Source: a bacterium (lineage in GTDB: Bacteria > Desulfobacterota_D > UBA1144). From it: a stretch of 64,000 nucleotides of DNA. Under the pieces are notes generated by a model. The model had not been told where the DNA came from and did no database searches. It saw nothing but the letters and a program-made list of their open reading frames with translations. Shown in pieces: positions 1 through 8,632 of this stretch. The first letter of the stretch is position 1, and each line of letters begins with the position of its first letter. The position numbers and the translations under genes were made by a program. The stretch is from positions 88,702 through 152,701 of the forward strand of contig JABILG010000018.1 of the NCBI GenBank assembly GCA_018654605.1, in the 5' to 3' direction.

Positions 1-800
1 ACTCCTAAGTTTGAATTCAAATAATTTATTGATTGGTGCCAAAGAACGGGGCTAATTAGCTGATCTAGTAATAAATTTTTAATTTTACTCTTATCACTGA
101 TAGTTCTAGCATCAAAATTTGTAACCATAGGAATCTTAAAATCTAAAAAATTTATACCATCTAAGACATCTCTCATTTTATGGACCGCAGATTTCATAAG
201 CTTGGAGTGAAATGGAGCACTAACATCCAAGAGAACTACTCTTTTAGCTCCTGCATCTTTTGCAAGCTTTGCGGCATTTTCGACTGCTTTCTTGACACCA
301 GAAATAACGACTTGCCCTATACTATTATAATTTGCGGCTGAAACATATGAGCTATCATTAGAAGCCTCACTACAAATCTTATCTACTTCTTCATCAGGCA
401 ACCCTAACACTGCAGCCATTCCACCTATTCCTAAAGGTACGGCCTGTTGAGTATACTCCCCTCTTTTTCGAACAGCCCAAATTGCATCTTCAAAGTCTAA
501 AGATCCGGACGCGACCAATGCAGAATACTCACCTAAGCTATGACCAGCGACAAAATCGGCCTTTATATCCCTTTCAGATGTTAAAACTCTAAAAGCAGCG
601 GTACTTACTGTTAAGATTGCTGGTTGAGCATTGACAGTTAGATGAACATCTTCAGATTCAAAACATAATTTCTTCAAATCTAAGTTCAACTTTTCGCTGG
701 CTTGCGCAAAAGTATCTCTTGCAACTTTAAAATTATCATAAAGATCTTTGCCCATGCCAACATATTGAGAACCTTGACCAGGAAAAACTAAACTTAACAA
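1..800 (-). CDS. fabD: malonyl-CoA:ACP transacylase (FabD), 3' end truncated by window edge, probable TTG start
   Basis: Minus-strand reading LLSLVFPGQGSQYVGMGKDLYDNF...FVAGHSLGEYSALVASGSLDFEDA; FPGQGSQ and GHSLGE motifs; SD-like AGGGAG upstream of TTG at 800; not in ORF track because it runs off the edge. Confidence 0.9.
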   Translation of the reverse strand, partial: MLSLVFPGQGSQYVGMGKDLYDNFKVARDTFAQASEKLNLDLKKLCFESEDVHLTVNAQPAILTVSTAAFRVLTSERDIKADFVAGHSLGEYSALVASGSLDFEDAIWAVRKRGEYTQQAVPLGIGGMAAVLGLPDEEVDKICSEASNDSSYVSAANYNSIGQVVISGVKKAVENAAKLAKDAGAKRVVLLDVSAPFHSKLMKSAVHKMRDVLDGINFLDFKIPMVTNFDARTISDKSKIKNLLLDQLISPVLWHQSINYLNSNLG

Positions 801-830
801 AATATTTTTCTCCCTATAAGGGTAAATGAA

Positions 831-995
831 CTAGGCTTTTTTTGATTCTTCATATTTCTCAATAGAGCTATATCTGTGTGTAACTTTTAATTCTCCAGAT
901 TTTTTGTCCTTTGAAAGTCCAGGCAAATTAACTTTAGTATTATTTCTTCGTTTACCTACTTTTGATTTTGAAGTTTTTCTTTTTGGTGTAGCCAT
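831..995 (-). CDS. rpmF: 50S ribosomal protein L32
   Basis: 54-aa ORF MATPKRKTSKSKVGKRRNNTKVNLPGLSKDKKSGELKVTHRYSSIEKYEESKKA; classic L32 start; adjacent to fabD. Confidence 0.93.
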   Translation of the reverse strand: MATPKRKTSKSKVGKRRNNTKVNLPGLSKDKKSGELKVTHRYSSIEKYEESKKA

Positions 996-1033
996 TTTGT
1001 ATCCTTTTTACCGAGTATTATATGACATAAATA

Positions 1034-2569
1034 CTATTTTACAACTTCCAATATTTTTTTTGTTGCATTATGCTTGGGATTTGCAAAAACTTCGCTTGTT
1101 TTACCATCCTCTACAATCTCTCCATCTGATAACACGATAACACGATTACATAGTGCCTGAATAAGTCTATAGTCATGTGTTATAAACAATATGGTTATAT
1201 TCTCCTCTAAATATAAGGATTTAATGATTTCAATAATCTCATTCTGAGACTTAATATCCAATGAAGACATTGGCTCATCGAATATAATTAGCTTAGGATT
1301 AGCAAGTAGAGCTTTTAATATTAAAATTTTTTGTCTTTGACCTCCACTCAACAAACTAGGATATTTACTTAAAATGTTTACATTTAGTCCTACTTTCTCT
1401 AAATAAATATGAATTTTAGACTCTAAATCTTGCCTGTTTAATAAGTTCGATTGACTAGAAACTGGCTCTATCGAACTCTTATTGACTAAGAATGAGTCTA
1501 GTAAAATGTCTAGAATTTTCCTCTTTGGGTTTAGAGAGCCATATAAATCTTGAAACACTATCTGAACATACGATGCATAAATCTTAGCACTATAATGACT
1601 AATATCTTTTCCAAACAAAAAGCAAGAACCATTTTTTGCTTTATATAGTTTCATTAACAGTTTTGTAATTGTACTCTTTCCTGAGCCACTTAGTCCAATA
1701 AGACCTAAAACTTCTCCTTGATTTATCTTAAAATTGATATCTTTTAATATATTTTCATTATTTAAGAAGCCAAAGCTAAGGTTCTTTACTTCTACTACCT
1801 CTCTTAAATTGTTTACCAAGGAAGCTGACAATGTAGAGTCCTCGATTTTATGACTTGAAAGCTGATGAAAACTCTCAGAATTTATAGACTCGATTAAGCT
1901 TAATTTTTTATTTTTAATAAAGTAATGCTCAGAACAATAACTCTTAGCTATTCTCGAATCATGTGTGATGAGAAGTATTGTCAAATCTCTAGACTCAGAA
2001 ATCTTACTTAATAAGTCTAATATAATCTTCTCACTAACTGTATCAAGAGAAGAAGTCGCTTCATCAGCAATTAATATTTTGGGATTGTTCTGTAAAGCTA
2101 ATGCAATCAATACTCTTTGAGCCATACCACCACTTAATTCATGTGGATACTTTAATAAAATATAATTAGGATCTGCAAAACCAACTTCGGCAAGTAGCCT
2201 TAAAGATACTTCTTTCAAATCCAAGACGCCACAATCTCCTTTTTGATTAAGATCAAAATGCTTGAGAATTGATATGACAGGATTTAAAGAAGAAAGAGGT
2301 TCTTGGGGGACATATGCAAAATGTTCTACCGGAATATCTGTAACAATATTGTTGCCACATTCAAATAAATCATACTCTTTTATAGCTCCATATAGGCCTT
2401 CTTTAGATAGTAAGCTAAAACCAAATAAAGACTTTCCTACTCCACTTTCACCCATTATTGAAACCATAGTAGGTGAGGAAATTTCAAAATCTACATTTTC
2501 AAGGATTGAATTTCTAAAATCTGAACCCAAAGAAATATTCATTGACTTGATTTTAATTACATTGCCCAT
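1034..2569 (-). CDS. ABC transporter ATP-binding protein with two tandem ATPase domains (oligopeptide/YejF-like)
   Basis: Two Walker A (GESGVGKS, GLSGSGKS), two signature motifs (LSGGMAQR, LSGGQRQK) and two Walker B motifs in one 511-aa ORF. Confidence 0.88.
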   Translation of the reverse strand: MGNVIKIKSMNISLGSDFRNSILENVDFEISSPTMVSIMGESGVGKSLFGFSLLSKEGLYGAIKEYDLFECGNNIVTDIPVEHFAYVPQEPLSSLNPVISILKHFDLNQKGDCGVLDLKEVSLRLLAEVGFADPNYILLKYPHELSGGMAQRVLIALALQNNPKILIADEATSSLDTVSEKIILDLLSKISESRDLTILLITHDSRIAKSYCSEHYFIKNKKLSLIESINSESFHQLSSHKIEDSTLSASLVNNLREVVEVKNLSFGFLNNENILKDINFKINQGEVLGLIGLSGSGKSTITKLLMKLYKAKNGSCFLFGKDISHYSAKIYASYVQIVFQDLYGSLNPKRKILDILLDSFLVNKSSIEPVSSQSNLLNRQDLESKIHIYLEKVGLNVNILSKYPSLLSGGQRQKILILKALLANPKLIIFDEPMSSLDIKSQNEIIEIIKSLYLEENITILFITHDYRLIQALCNRVIVLSDGEIVEDGKTSEVFANPKHNATKKILEVVK

Positions 2570-2620
2570 ATACCTAATCTTAGTTTAGTCGAATTACAAT
2601 TAAAAGTGTATAATTCTTTT

Positions 2621-3094
2621 ATGGAAAATATATTAAAAAAAATCATTATGTTTTCATTAGGTGGTCTTCTCTTTTACATGTCAATTGTTTTTGTAATAAA
2701 CAAGAAGGAAGCTCGAGAACTTCAAAATAATGACATTGTTAACGCTGCCATTAACAACAAAGTATATAAGGATGAAACAAAAATCGTTAAACTGATTCAA
2801 TCCATTGATTCATCTCATACCTCTACTAACTCTATTAAACTTTTATACGCAAATAACTTATTCGAAGAAGGTAAGCATGATGAATCTCTTTTAGTATTAA
2901 ACAGTATTGAAGAGATGGAATCTACTGTATCAACAGAATTACTTTACTCTCTAAAGGCGCGAACTTTAGCAAGCAGGGGTTTATGTAATGAGAGTCGAAA
3001 GTATTTCAACAATATAAGTAAACATAATTCTATTAAACAAATCTCATCTGCAGAAATTATAGGTTGCGTCAATCAAGAAGGAGGTCTTAAATGA
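2621..3094 (+). CDS. hypothetical protein with N-terminal TM helix and TPR-like helical region
   Basis: ORF track 2606..3094 with likely ATG at 2621; N-terminal hydrophobic segment IIMFSLGGLLFYMSIVFVI. Confidence 0.6.
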   Translation: MENILKKIIMFSLGGLLFYMSIVFVINKKEARELQNNDIVNAAINNKVYKDETKIVKLIQSIDSSHTSTNSIKLLYANNLFEEGKHDESLLVLNSIEEMESTVSTELLYSLKARTLASRGLCNESRKYFNNISKHNSIKQISSAEIIGCVNQEGGLK

Positions 3095-3441
3095 TTTATT
3101 TTATCTTAACCGGCTTAATAGGTGGTTTCCTGAGTGGATTTATGGGTATTGGAGGTGGGCTAATCATGGTTCCATTCCTTGTTTTCTTTGCAAAATTTAA
3201 TCAGCATTTAGCCCAAGGAACAGCGCTAGCAGTCCTAACTATACCTGTTGTTGCAATAGGTGCATTTAACTATTATCAAAATGGTAATGTTGATATTAAA
3301 GCTGCCTTAGCTATCGCTTTATTCTTCTCCATTGGAATATTTTTTGGTTCCAAAATAGCTCAAATAGTATCGCCTGAGAATTTGAAGATATTCTTTGGTT
3401 TATTTATGGTTCTAGCCGGAATTAAATTAGTAATTAGCTAA
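3091..3441 (+). CDS. half-size TauE/SafE-family membrane permease
   Basis: 116 aa, GGFLSGFMGIGGGLIMVPFLV motif of the TauE/SafE family, about 4 TM segments; overlaps the upstream ORF by 4 nt. Confidence 0.8.
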   Translation: MIYFILTGLIGGFLSGFMGIGGGLIMVPFLVFFAKFNQHLAQGTALAVLTIPVVAIGAFNYYQNGNVDIKAALAIALFFSIGIFFGSKIAQIVSPENLKIFFGLFMVLAGIKLVIS

Positions 3442-4357
3442 ATGCGTAGTTCGTACAAAAATTGATTAAGTCTTCGACTTGATTAAACCATTTTACCTCC
3501 TTGTCTTTCCTCAACCATGTCCTTTGTCTTTTTGCAAATTGCCTAGTTCGTATTTTTATCAATTCTACTGCCTGCTCTAATGACATTTCGGAGTTAAGAT
3601 ACAAGGATATTTCTTTATAACCAATCGAGTTAAATGGCCTTATATTCGTATTATATCTTCTTTTTAATTCAACAACCTCCTCAACTAATCCGTCAGTTAT
3701 CATTTGATCTACTCTTTTGTTAATCATGGTATTGACACTTTCTCTGTCTATCGATAAGCCAACTTTTATATAATCTACATTCTGTATTTTTTGATTTGAT
3801 TTCATTTTAAATACTTGAGAAACTCTTTGACCAGTTATTGAATTAATTTCAAGATATCTAACAATACGCTGCTTGTCATTGGAACTAATCATGGCTGCAC
3901 CCTCAGGATCTACTTCTTTTAATTTAGAATACATGTAAACAGTTCCATAAGATTCCAAATCGCTCAAGATAGACCTTCTAACATCAACGTTCTTAGATAT
4001 ATCAAAGGTCAACCCTTCTATTAAAGATTTAATATATAGCTGAGTACCACCTACAACTATAAAATTATTTAAATTTGACTCATCAATTACTGCCCTACTA
4101 AGTTCCATAAACTTCCATGCATCAAATTCATCATCAGGGTCGACTATATCTACAAGATGATGCTTAGTCTTGCTAAGAGTTTTTTTTGTTGGTTTTGCCG
4201 TTCCAATGTTAAAATATCTATAGACAAGCATAGAATCAGCGGAGATTATTTCCGAAGGAATTAAATCATGTAAATTTAAAGCTGTTAAGGATTTTCCAGT
4301 ACATGTAGTACCTGTTAGAACTATTAATTTTTTCTTGTTATTCTCTGAATTTTTCAA
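3434..4357 (-). CDS. miaA: tRNA dimethylallyltransferase
   Basis: GTTCTGKS P-loop, ISADSMLVYRYFNIGTAKPT, QLYIKSLIEGL, KRQRTWLRKD. Confidence 0.93.
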   Translation of the reverse strand: MKNSENNKKKLIVLTGTTCTGKSLTALNLHDLIPSEIISADSMLVYRYFNIGTAKPTKKTLSKTKHHLVDIVDPDDEFDAWKFMELSRAVIDESNLNNFIVVGGTQLYIKSLIEGLTFDISKNVDVRRSILSDLESYGTVYMYSKLKEVDPEGAAMISSNDKQRIVRYLEINSITGQRVSQVFKMKSNQKIQNVDYIKVGLSIDRESVNTMINKRVDQMITDGLVEEVVELKRRYNTNIRPFNSIGYKEISLYLNSEMSLEQAVELIKIRTRQFAKRQRTWLRKDKEVKWFNQVEDLINFCTNYAFS

Positions 4358-6437
4358 TGTCTTGATCGAGAGCCTCTTTTCTACTCAACCTAATTTTACC
4401 ATCTCTTCCTTTCTCTAAGCATTTAACCAAGACCTCATCGCCTTCGTTTAAAATGTCAGTTACTTTTGCAACTCTTTCTTTGGCGAGTTCAGATACATGT
4501 ATTAGACCATCCATTGTAGGACTTAGACCAACAATTGCTCCAAAATCTAAAACTCTTTTTACTGTGCCTATATAATATTCACCTACATCAATGTCTCTAA
4601 CAATGTAGGCTATATCTTTAAGTGCGCCCTTGGCATCATCCTCATTTACAGCTATAACGTTAACCCTTCCTGTATCATCTACATCTATTTTAACGTTATT
4701 ATCTTCTATGAGTTTTCTTATATTCTTTCCACCAGAACCTATAATATCCTTAATTTTTGCAGGATCAACCATTATAGTTGTAATTCTTGGAGCAAATGGA
4801 GAAATATTGTCTTTCTGAGATGAAATAGTTTCGGCCATCTCTGATAATATATGATTCCTTCCTTTTTTTGCCTGTTCCAAAGCTTCCTTCATTATATCTT
4901 TACTAATACCTTTAATTTTAATATCCATTTGTAAAGCTGTAATACCTTCAGAAGTTCCACATACTTTAAAATCCATATCCCCTAAGTGATCTTCATCGCC
5001 CAAAATATCTGAGAGGATTATATACTCATCTCCCTCTTTAATTAAACCCATTGCAATTCCAGCAACAGGGGCTTTAACAGGAACACCTGCATCCATCAAT
5101 GAAAGAGAAGAGCCACAAACAGTAGCCATAGATGAGGAACCGTTAGACTCAAGTACATCTGAGACAATCCTAATTGTGTAAGGGAAGTCTTCTGCTCCAG
5201 GAAGAATAGCCTTAACTGCTCTTTTCGCTAATTCACCGTGTCCGATTTCTCTTCTTCCAGTACCAAGCCTCATTGAAACTTCACCAACACTAAATGGTGG
5301 AAAGTTGTAGTGGAGCATAAATGGTTTTTTTTCTTCCCCAATTAACGAGTCAACTCTTTGTTGGTCTTCTTTGCTCCCTAGTGTAACAGCTACAAGTGCC
5401 TGGGTTTCGCCTCTTGTGAACACTGCAGAGCCGTGTGCTCTAGGTAAAAGAGTAATTTCAGATGATATATCTCTAATATCCTCAAATCCTCTACCATCTA
5501 TCCTGGTCTTCTTACTTATCATCATATTTCTAATTGAATTCTTTCTTATTTTATCAAAAATTGACTTAACTTCTTTTTCATCAAAATTATCATTATTTTC
5601 AAGTTTTAGAACAGCCGAAGAATATATTTCTTTGAATTTAGAACTACGCTCTTGTTTGGACTTGATAGTTGCCGCCTCGCTTATATCGTTGGCGACTATA
5701 TCATCAACAGAAGAAACTAAACTTTCATCAACCTTCTTCTCAGCAAATTCTCTTTTAGTTAGGTCTTCCGACACTAGCTTCTTTTGGAATTCGATTAATT
5801 TTTTAATTTGTTCATGCCCATACATAAGCGCATTAATGATATCATCTTCAGGTGCAACATCAGCACCACCCTCAACCATCAATATTGCATCTGAACTACC
5901 TGCAACTATAAAGTTTAGATCAGCATTTTCTATTTCTTCATAACTTGGGTTACAGATAAGCTTTCCGTCCACTCTACCTACCCTAACAGCTGCTATAGGG
6001 TCATCCCACGGTATATCAGAAACAGTTAAAGCAGCAGAAGCTGCTGTTAAAGCTAAAACATCAGGTGGATTTACATCATCTGCGGAATATACAGAAATTA
6101 TAATTTGAGTTGGAAAATTGTAATCCTTAGGGAACATAGGTCTTAATGGTCTATCTATCAATCTACAAATAAGGGTTTCTGCTTCGGTCGGTCTACCTTC
6201 TCGTTTAAAAAAACCACCAGGTATTTTTCCTGCAGCAAAAGCCTTCTCTTGATAATTAACAGTTAGAGGGAGAAAATCTCCATCAACTGCATCATGCGAA
6301 CTCACAACAGTGGCAAGGACTTGTGTATCTCCGATCTGAGCGAATACCGACCCATCTGCCTGCTTAGCAAGTTTCCCAGTTTCAAAAGTAAACTCTTTAC
6401 CTTCAATATTTTCAGATATTTTTTTATAATTTGTCAT
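4338..6437 (-). CDS. pnp: polyribonucleotide nucleotidyltransferase
   Basis: 699 aa; GGFFKREGRPTEAETLICRLIDRPLRPMFP, KH (IIGSGGKNIRKL) and S1 domain at C-terminus. Confidence 0.97.
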   Translation of the reverse strand: MTNYKKISENIEGKEFTFETGKLAKQADGSVFAQIGDTQVLATVVSSHDAVDGDFLPLTVNYQEKAFAAGKIPGGFFKREGRPTEAETLICRLIDRPLRPMFPKDYNFPTQIIISVYSADDVNPPDVLALTAASAALTVSDIPWDDPIAAVRVGRVDGKLICNPSYEEIENADLNFIVAGSSDAILMVEGGADVAPEDDIINALMYGHEQIKKLIEFQKKLVSEDLTKREFAEKKVDESLVSSVDDIVANDISEAATIKSKQERSSKFKEIYSSAVLKLENNDNFDEKEVKSIFDKIRKNSIRNMMISKKTRIDGRGFEDIRDISSEITLLPRAHGSAVFTRGETQALVAVTLGSKEDQQRVDSLIGEEKKPFMLHYNFPPFSVGEVSMRLGTGRREIGHGELAKRAVKAILPGAEDFPYTIRIVSDVLESNGSSSMATVCGSSLSLMDAGVPVKAPVAGIAMGLIKEGDEYIILSDILGDEDHLGDMDFKVCGTSEGITALQMDIKIKGISKDIMKEALEQAKKGRNHILSEMAETISSQKDNISPFAPRITTIMVDPAKIKDIIGSGGKNIRKLIEDNNVKIDVDDTGRVNVIAVNEDDAKGALKDIAYIVRDIDVGEYYIGTVKRVLDFGAIVGLSPTMDGLIHVSELAKERVAKVTDILNEGDEVLVKCLEKGRDGKIRLSRKEALDQDIEKFRE

Positions 6438-6443
6438 TAAATG

Positions 6444-6704
6444 TTATTTTCTTAAACCTAGCTTATTTAACAAGTCTAAATACTGACTATTATTTTTATT
6501 TTTAATATACTTAAGTAACTTCCTTCTTTTGTCTATGAGAAGCAAAAGACCTCTTCTTGAAGAAACATCTTTTTTCATAACTTGAATATGCTTAGTAAGA
6601 ACCTCTATTCTTTTTGTTAGTATAGAAATCTGAACTGCTGTTGAGCCAGTATCTTTAGAATTGTTACCAAATTCAGATATTATGTCTTGTTTGTTAATAG
6701 TCAA
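6444..6704 (-). CDS. rpsO: 30S ribosomal protein S15 (TTG start at 6704 preferred over 6761)
   Basis: TGSTAVQISILTKRIEVLTKHIQVMKKDVSSRRGLLLLIDKRRKLLKYI; SD-like AAAGAGG just upstream of TTG at 6704 gives 86 aa, close to normal S15 length; next to pnp. Confidence 0.92.
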   Translation of the reverse strand: MTINKQDIISEFGNNSKDTGSTAVQISILTKRIEVLTKHIQVMKKDVSSRRGLLLLIDKRRKLLKYIKNKNNSQYLDLLNKLGLRK

Positions 6705-6767
6705 AACAACCTCTTTAATTTTTAATAGCTTAATAATTAATGAATAATTCAATAAAATCAAGTAAGT

Positions 6768-7658
6768 TTAATTTTTTTTGCTAAAAAACTTTATTTCTGA
6801 GCAAATATATTTCTTATTATTATCAAATTTATTAGTAGTTATTAAGAGAGGGATGTCATTATTTACCATTACAACAAATTGATCTTCGATTTTCCTACCT
6901 ATTAATTCTTGCAAATCTACCATCTTATAATTTCTTTGTTTAAGAATCTTTTCTGCATTATTATCATCTATCTCAATGAGAGGAAACAACTTATTTAAGG
7001 GAAAAAAGCTAGGTTCCTTGCCATCCAGGATGGAGTAATAATTATTTGAATCTCCAATTTTAAACCTACCTGTTCCCAATCTCTCCAACTTTGATACAGT
7101 TGAGAATGAGCCAATATAACTACCTATGTCCCTTGCTAAAGCTCTAATGTAGGTTCCTTTTGACGACTCAACAATTAGAGTTATGACAGAAGTTCCATTA
7201 TTAACAATTTTTATGTCTTTAATGATTGACTTTCGCTTTGGCAGGTCAACGCTTCTTCCTTGTCTTGCATATTTATAGGACCGAACCCCTTTGATTTTGA
7301 TAGCAGAAAAACTAGGAGGAGTATAATTATAATCTCCGATAAAATTTGTGACAACATCCAAAAAATCAATATCTGAATAGTCTTTAACTTTTGATATACG
7401 TAAAATTTCTCCAGAAATATCAAGAGTATCAGTCTCGATACCAAATAAAATCTTTACTTCGTATTTTTTTATTGATTCATCAATAAAAGGAATAATTTTC
7501 GTCATATCATCAAAATAGACCACTAGAACACCTGTCGCTAGCGGGTCCAAAGTTCCTGAGTGTCCGGCTTTAGATGCTCCAAAATATTTCTTTAATTTGT
7601 TAACGACATATGAAGAGGTTAGCCCATAAGGTTTATCAACTATGATAATTTTATTCAT
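6768..7658 (-). CDS. truB: tRNA pseudouridine55 synthase
   Basis: GHSGTLDPLATGVLVV, SSKGTYIRALARDIG motifs. Confidence 0.95.
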   Translation of the reverse strand: MNKIIIVDKPYGLTSSYVVNKLKKYFGASKAGHSGTLDPLATGVLVVYFDDMTKIIPFIDESIKKYEVKILFGIETDTLDISGEILRISKVKDYSDIDFLDVVTNFIGDYNYTPPSFSAIKIKGVRSYKYARQGRSVDLPKRKSIIKDIKIVNNGTSVITLIVESSKGTYIRALARDIGSYIGSFSTVSKLERLGTGRFKIGDSNNYYSILDGKEPSFFPLNKLFPLIEIDDNNAEKILKQRNYKMVDLQELIGRKIEDQFVVMVNNDIPLLITTNKFDNNKKYICSEIKFFSKKN

Positions 7659-8632
7659 TTTTTTAAATTTTCTATTATTTTATTACGTAAATCTTTCAGC
7701 TTTCCATCAAATAGAAATCCAGATGCGTTCTTATGTCCACCACCACCAAAAGTACCTGCAAAAATGGAAAGATCTATGTAATTATTAGTCCTGGTACTTA
7801 TCTTCCATTTATTGTCTCCAATTTCTCTAATAAAGACTCCTATCTCAACATCATCATAAAAAATCAATCCATTTGGTATTCCTTCAGAATCTTCCTTTGA
7901 TGTTCCAGTGTCTGAATAGAAATCTTTTCTTGCATAACAAATTGCCAACTTTAAATCCTCTACGAATAACAAAGTCGAGTGAATCTTATTTCTTAATTTT
8001 AATTTCTTTATATTTCCCACTTTAAAAATATTCTTGTTAATTAATTCCAAATCCGCTCCTAATTCAAATAAATCTGAGGAAGCCTTAAAAGATTCAATGT
8101 TTGAATTTGAATTCTTATATGATGAAGTATCAGTAATTATGGTTGTCAGCAGGCAAGTTGCAGTTACTGAATCTATCTTTTTATCAAATTCTGACAAAAT
8201 TCTATAAATCAAAATTCCAGTTGATGAAGCAGACGTATCTATCATAAGATGTCCTGATTCTATTTTGTTATTCTCATGATGATCTAAGACTATTAAAGTC
8301 TCATTTTTTTTATATATTTGATTTCTAAGGTAATCCATCATTTGGTCACCTGATCTTTCAAAATCATTAAAATCTACCACAATATATAAATCGATATCAT
8401 CTGGGATCGTTTCAATGGAATTATGGAAATTTTTTGTTGATAGAAAACTTAAATATTCAGGCACCTTATGCTTATTGTAAACATGAGATTCGATATTATT
8501 GAGTTCAAGATAATTAGCTAAACCAAATGAAGAGCCTATTGCATCACCGTCTGGGTTGTAATGACTAACTATCAAGACCTTCTTTTTGCTTGAGATTATT
8601 GACTTTAAGTCTTCAATACTAGCGTTGTTCAT
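7655..8632 (-). CDS. DHH/DHHA1-family phosphoesterase (NrnA/oligoribonuclease-like)
   Basis: SHYNPDGDAIGSS, VLDHHEN, GGGGHKNASGF motifs. Confidence 0.9.
   Translation of the reverse strand: MNNASIEDLKSIISSKKKVLIVSHYNPDGDAIGSSFGLANYLELNNIESHVYNKHKVPEYLSFLSTKNFHNSIETIPDDIDLYIVVDFNDFERSGDQMMDYLRNQIYKKNETLIVLDHHENNKIESGHLMIDTSASSTGILIYRILSEFDKKIDSVTATCLLTTIITDTSSYKNSNSNIESFKASSDLFELGADLELINKNIFKVGNIKKLKLRNKIHSTLLFVEDLKLAICYARKDFYSDTGTSKEDSEGIPNGLIFYDDVEIGVFIREIGDNKWKISTRTNNYIDLSIFAGTFGGGGHKNASGFLFDGKLKDLRNKIIENLKK

Noticed and set aside
904-1140. 78-aa plus-strand ORF over rpmF and the ABC ATPase end
   Set aside because: Antisense to rpmF; composition is an artefact of the opposite strand
5371-5943. 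190-aa plus-strand ORF and similar long antisense ORFs (e.g. 2262..2588, 8694..8921, 9561..9878, 11307..11612, 15674..15934, 33691..34131)
   Set aside because: They lie fully antisense to strongly supported genes (pnp, infB, nusA etc.), have low-complexity Ser/Leu/Ile-rich composition typical of reverse-frame reading, and show no motif
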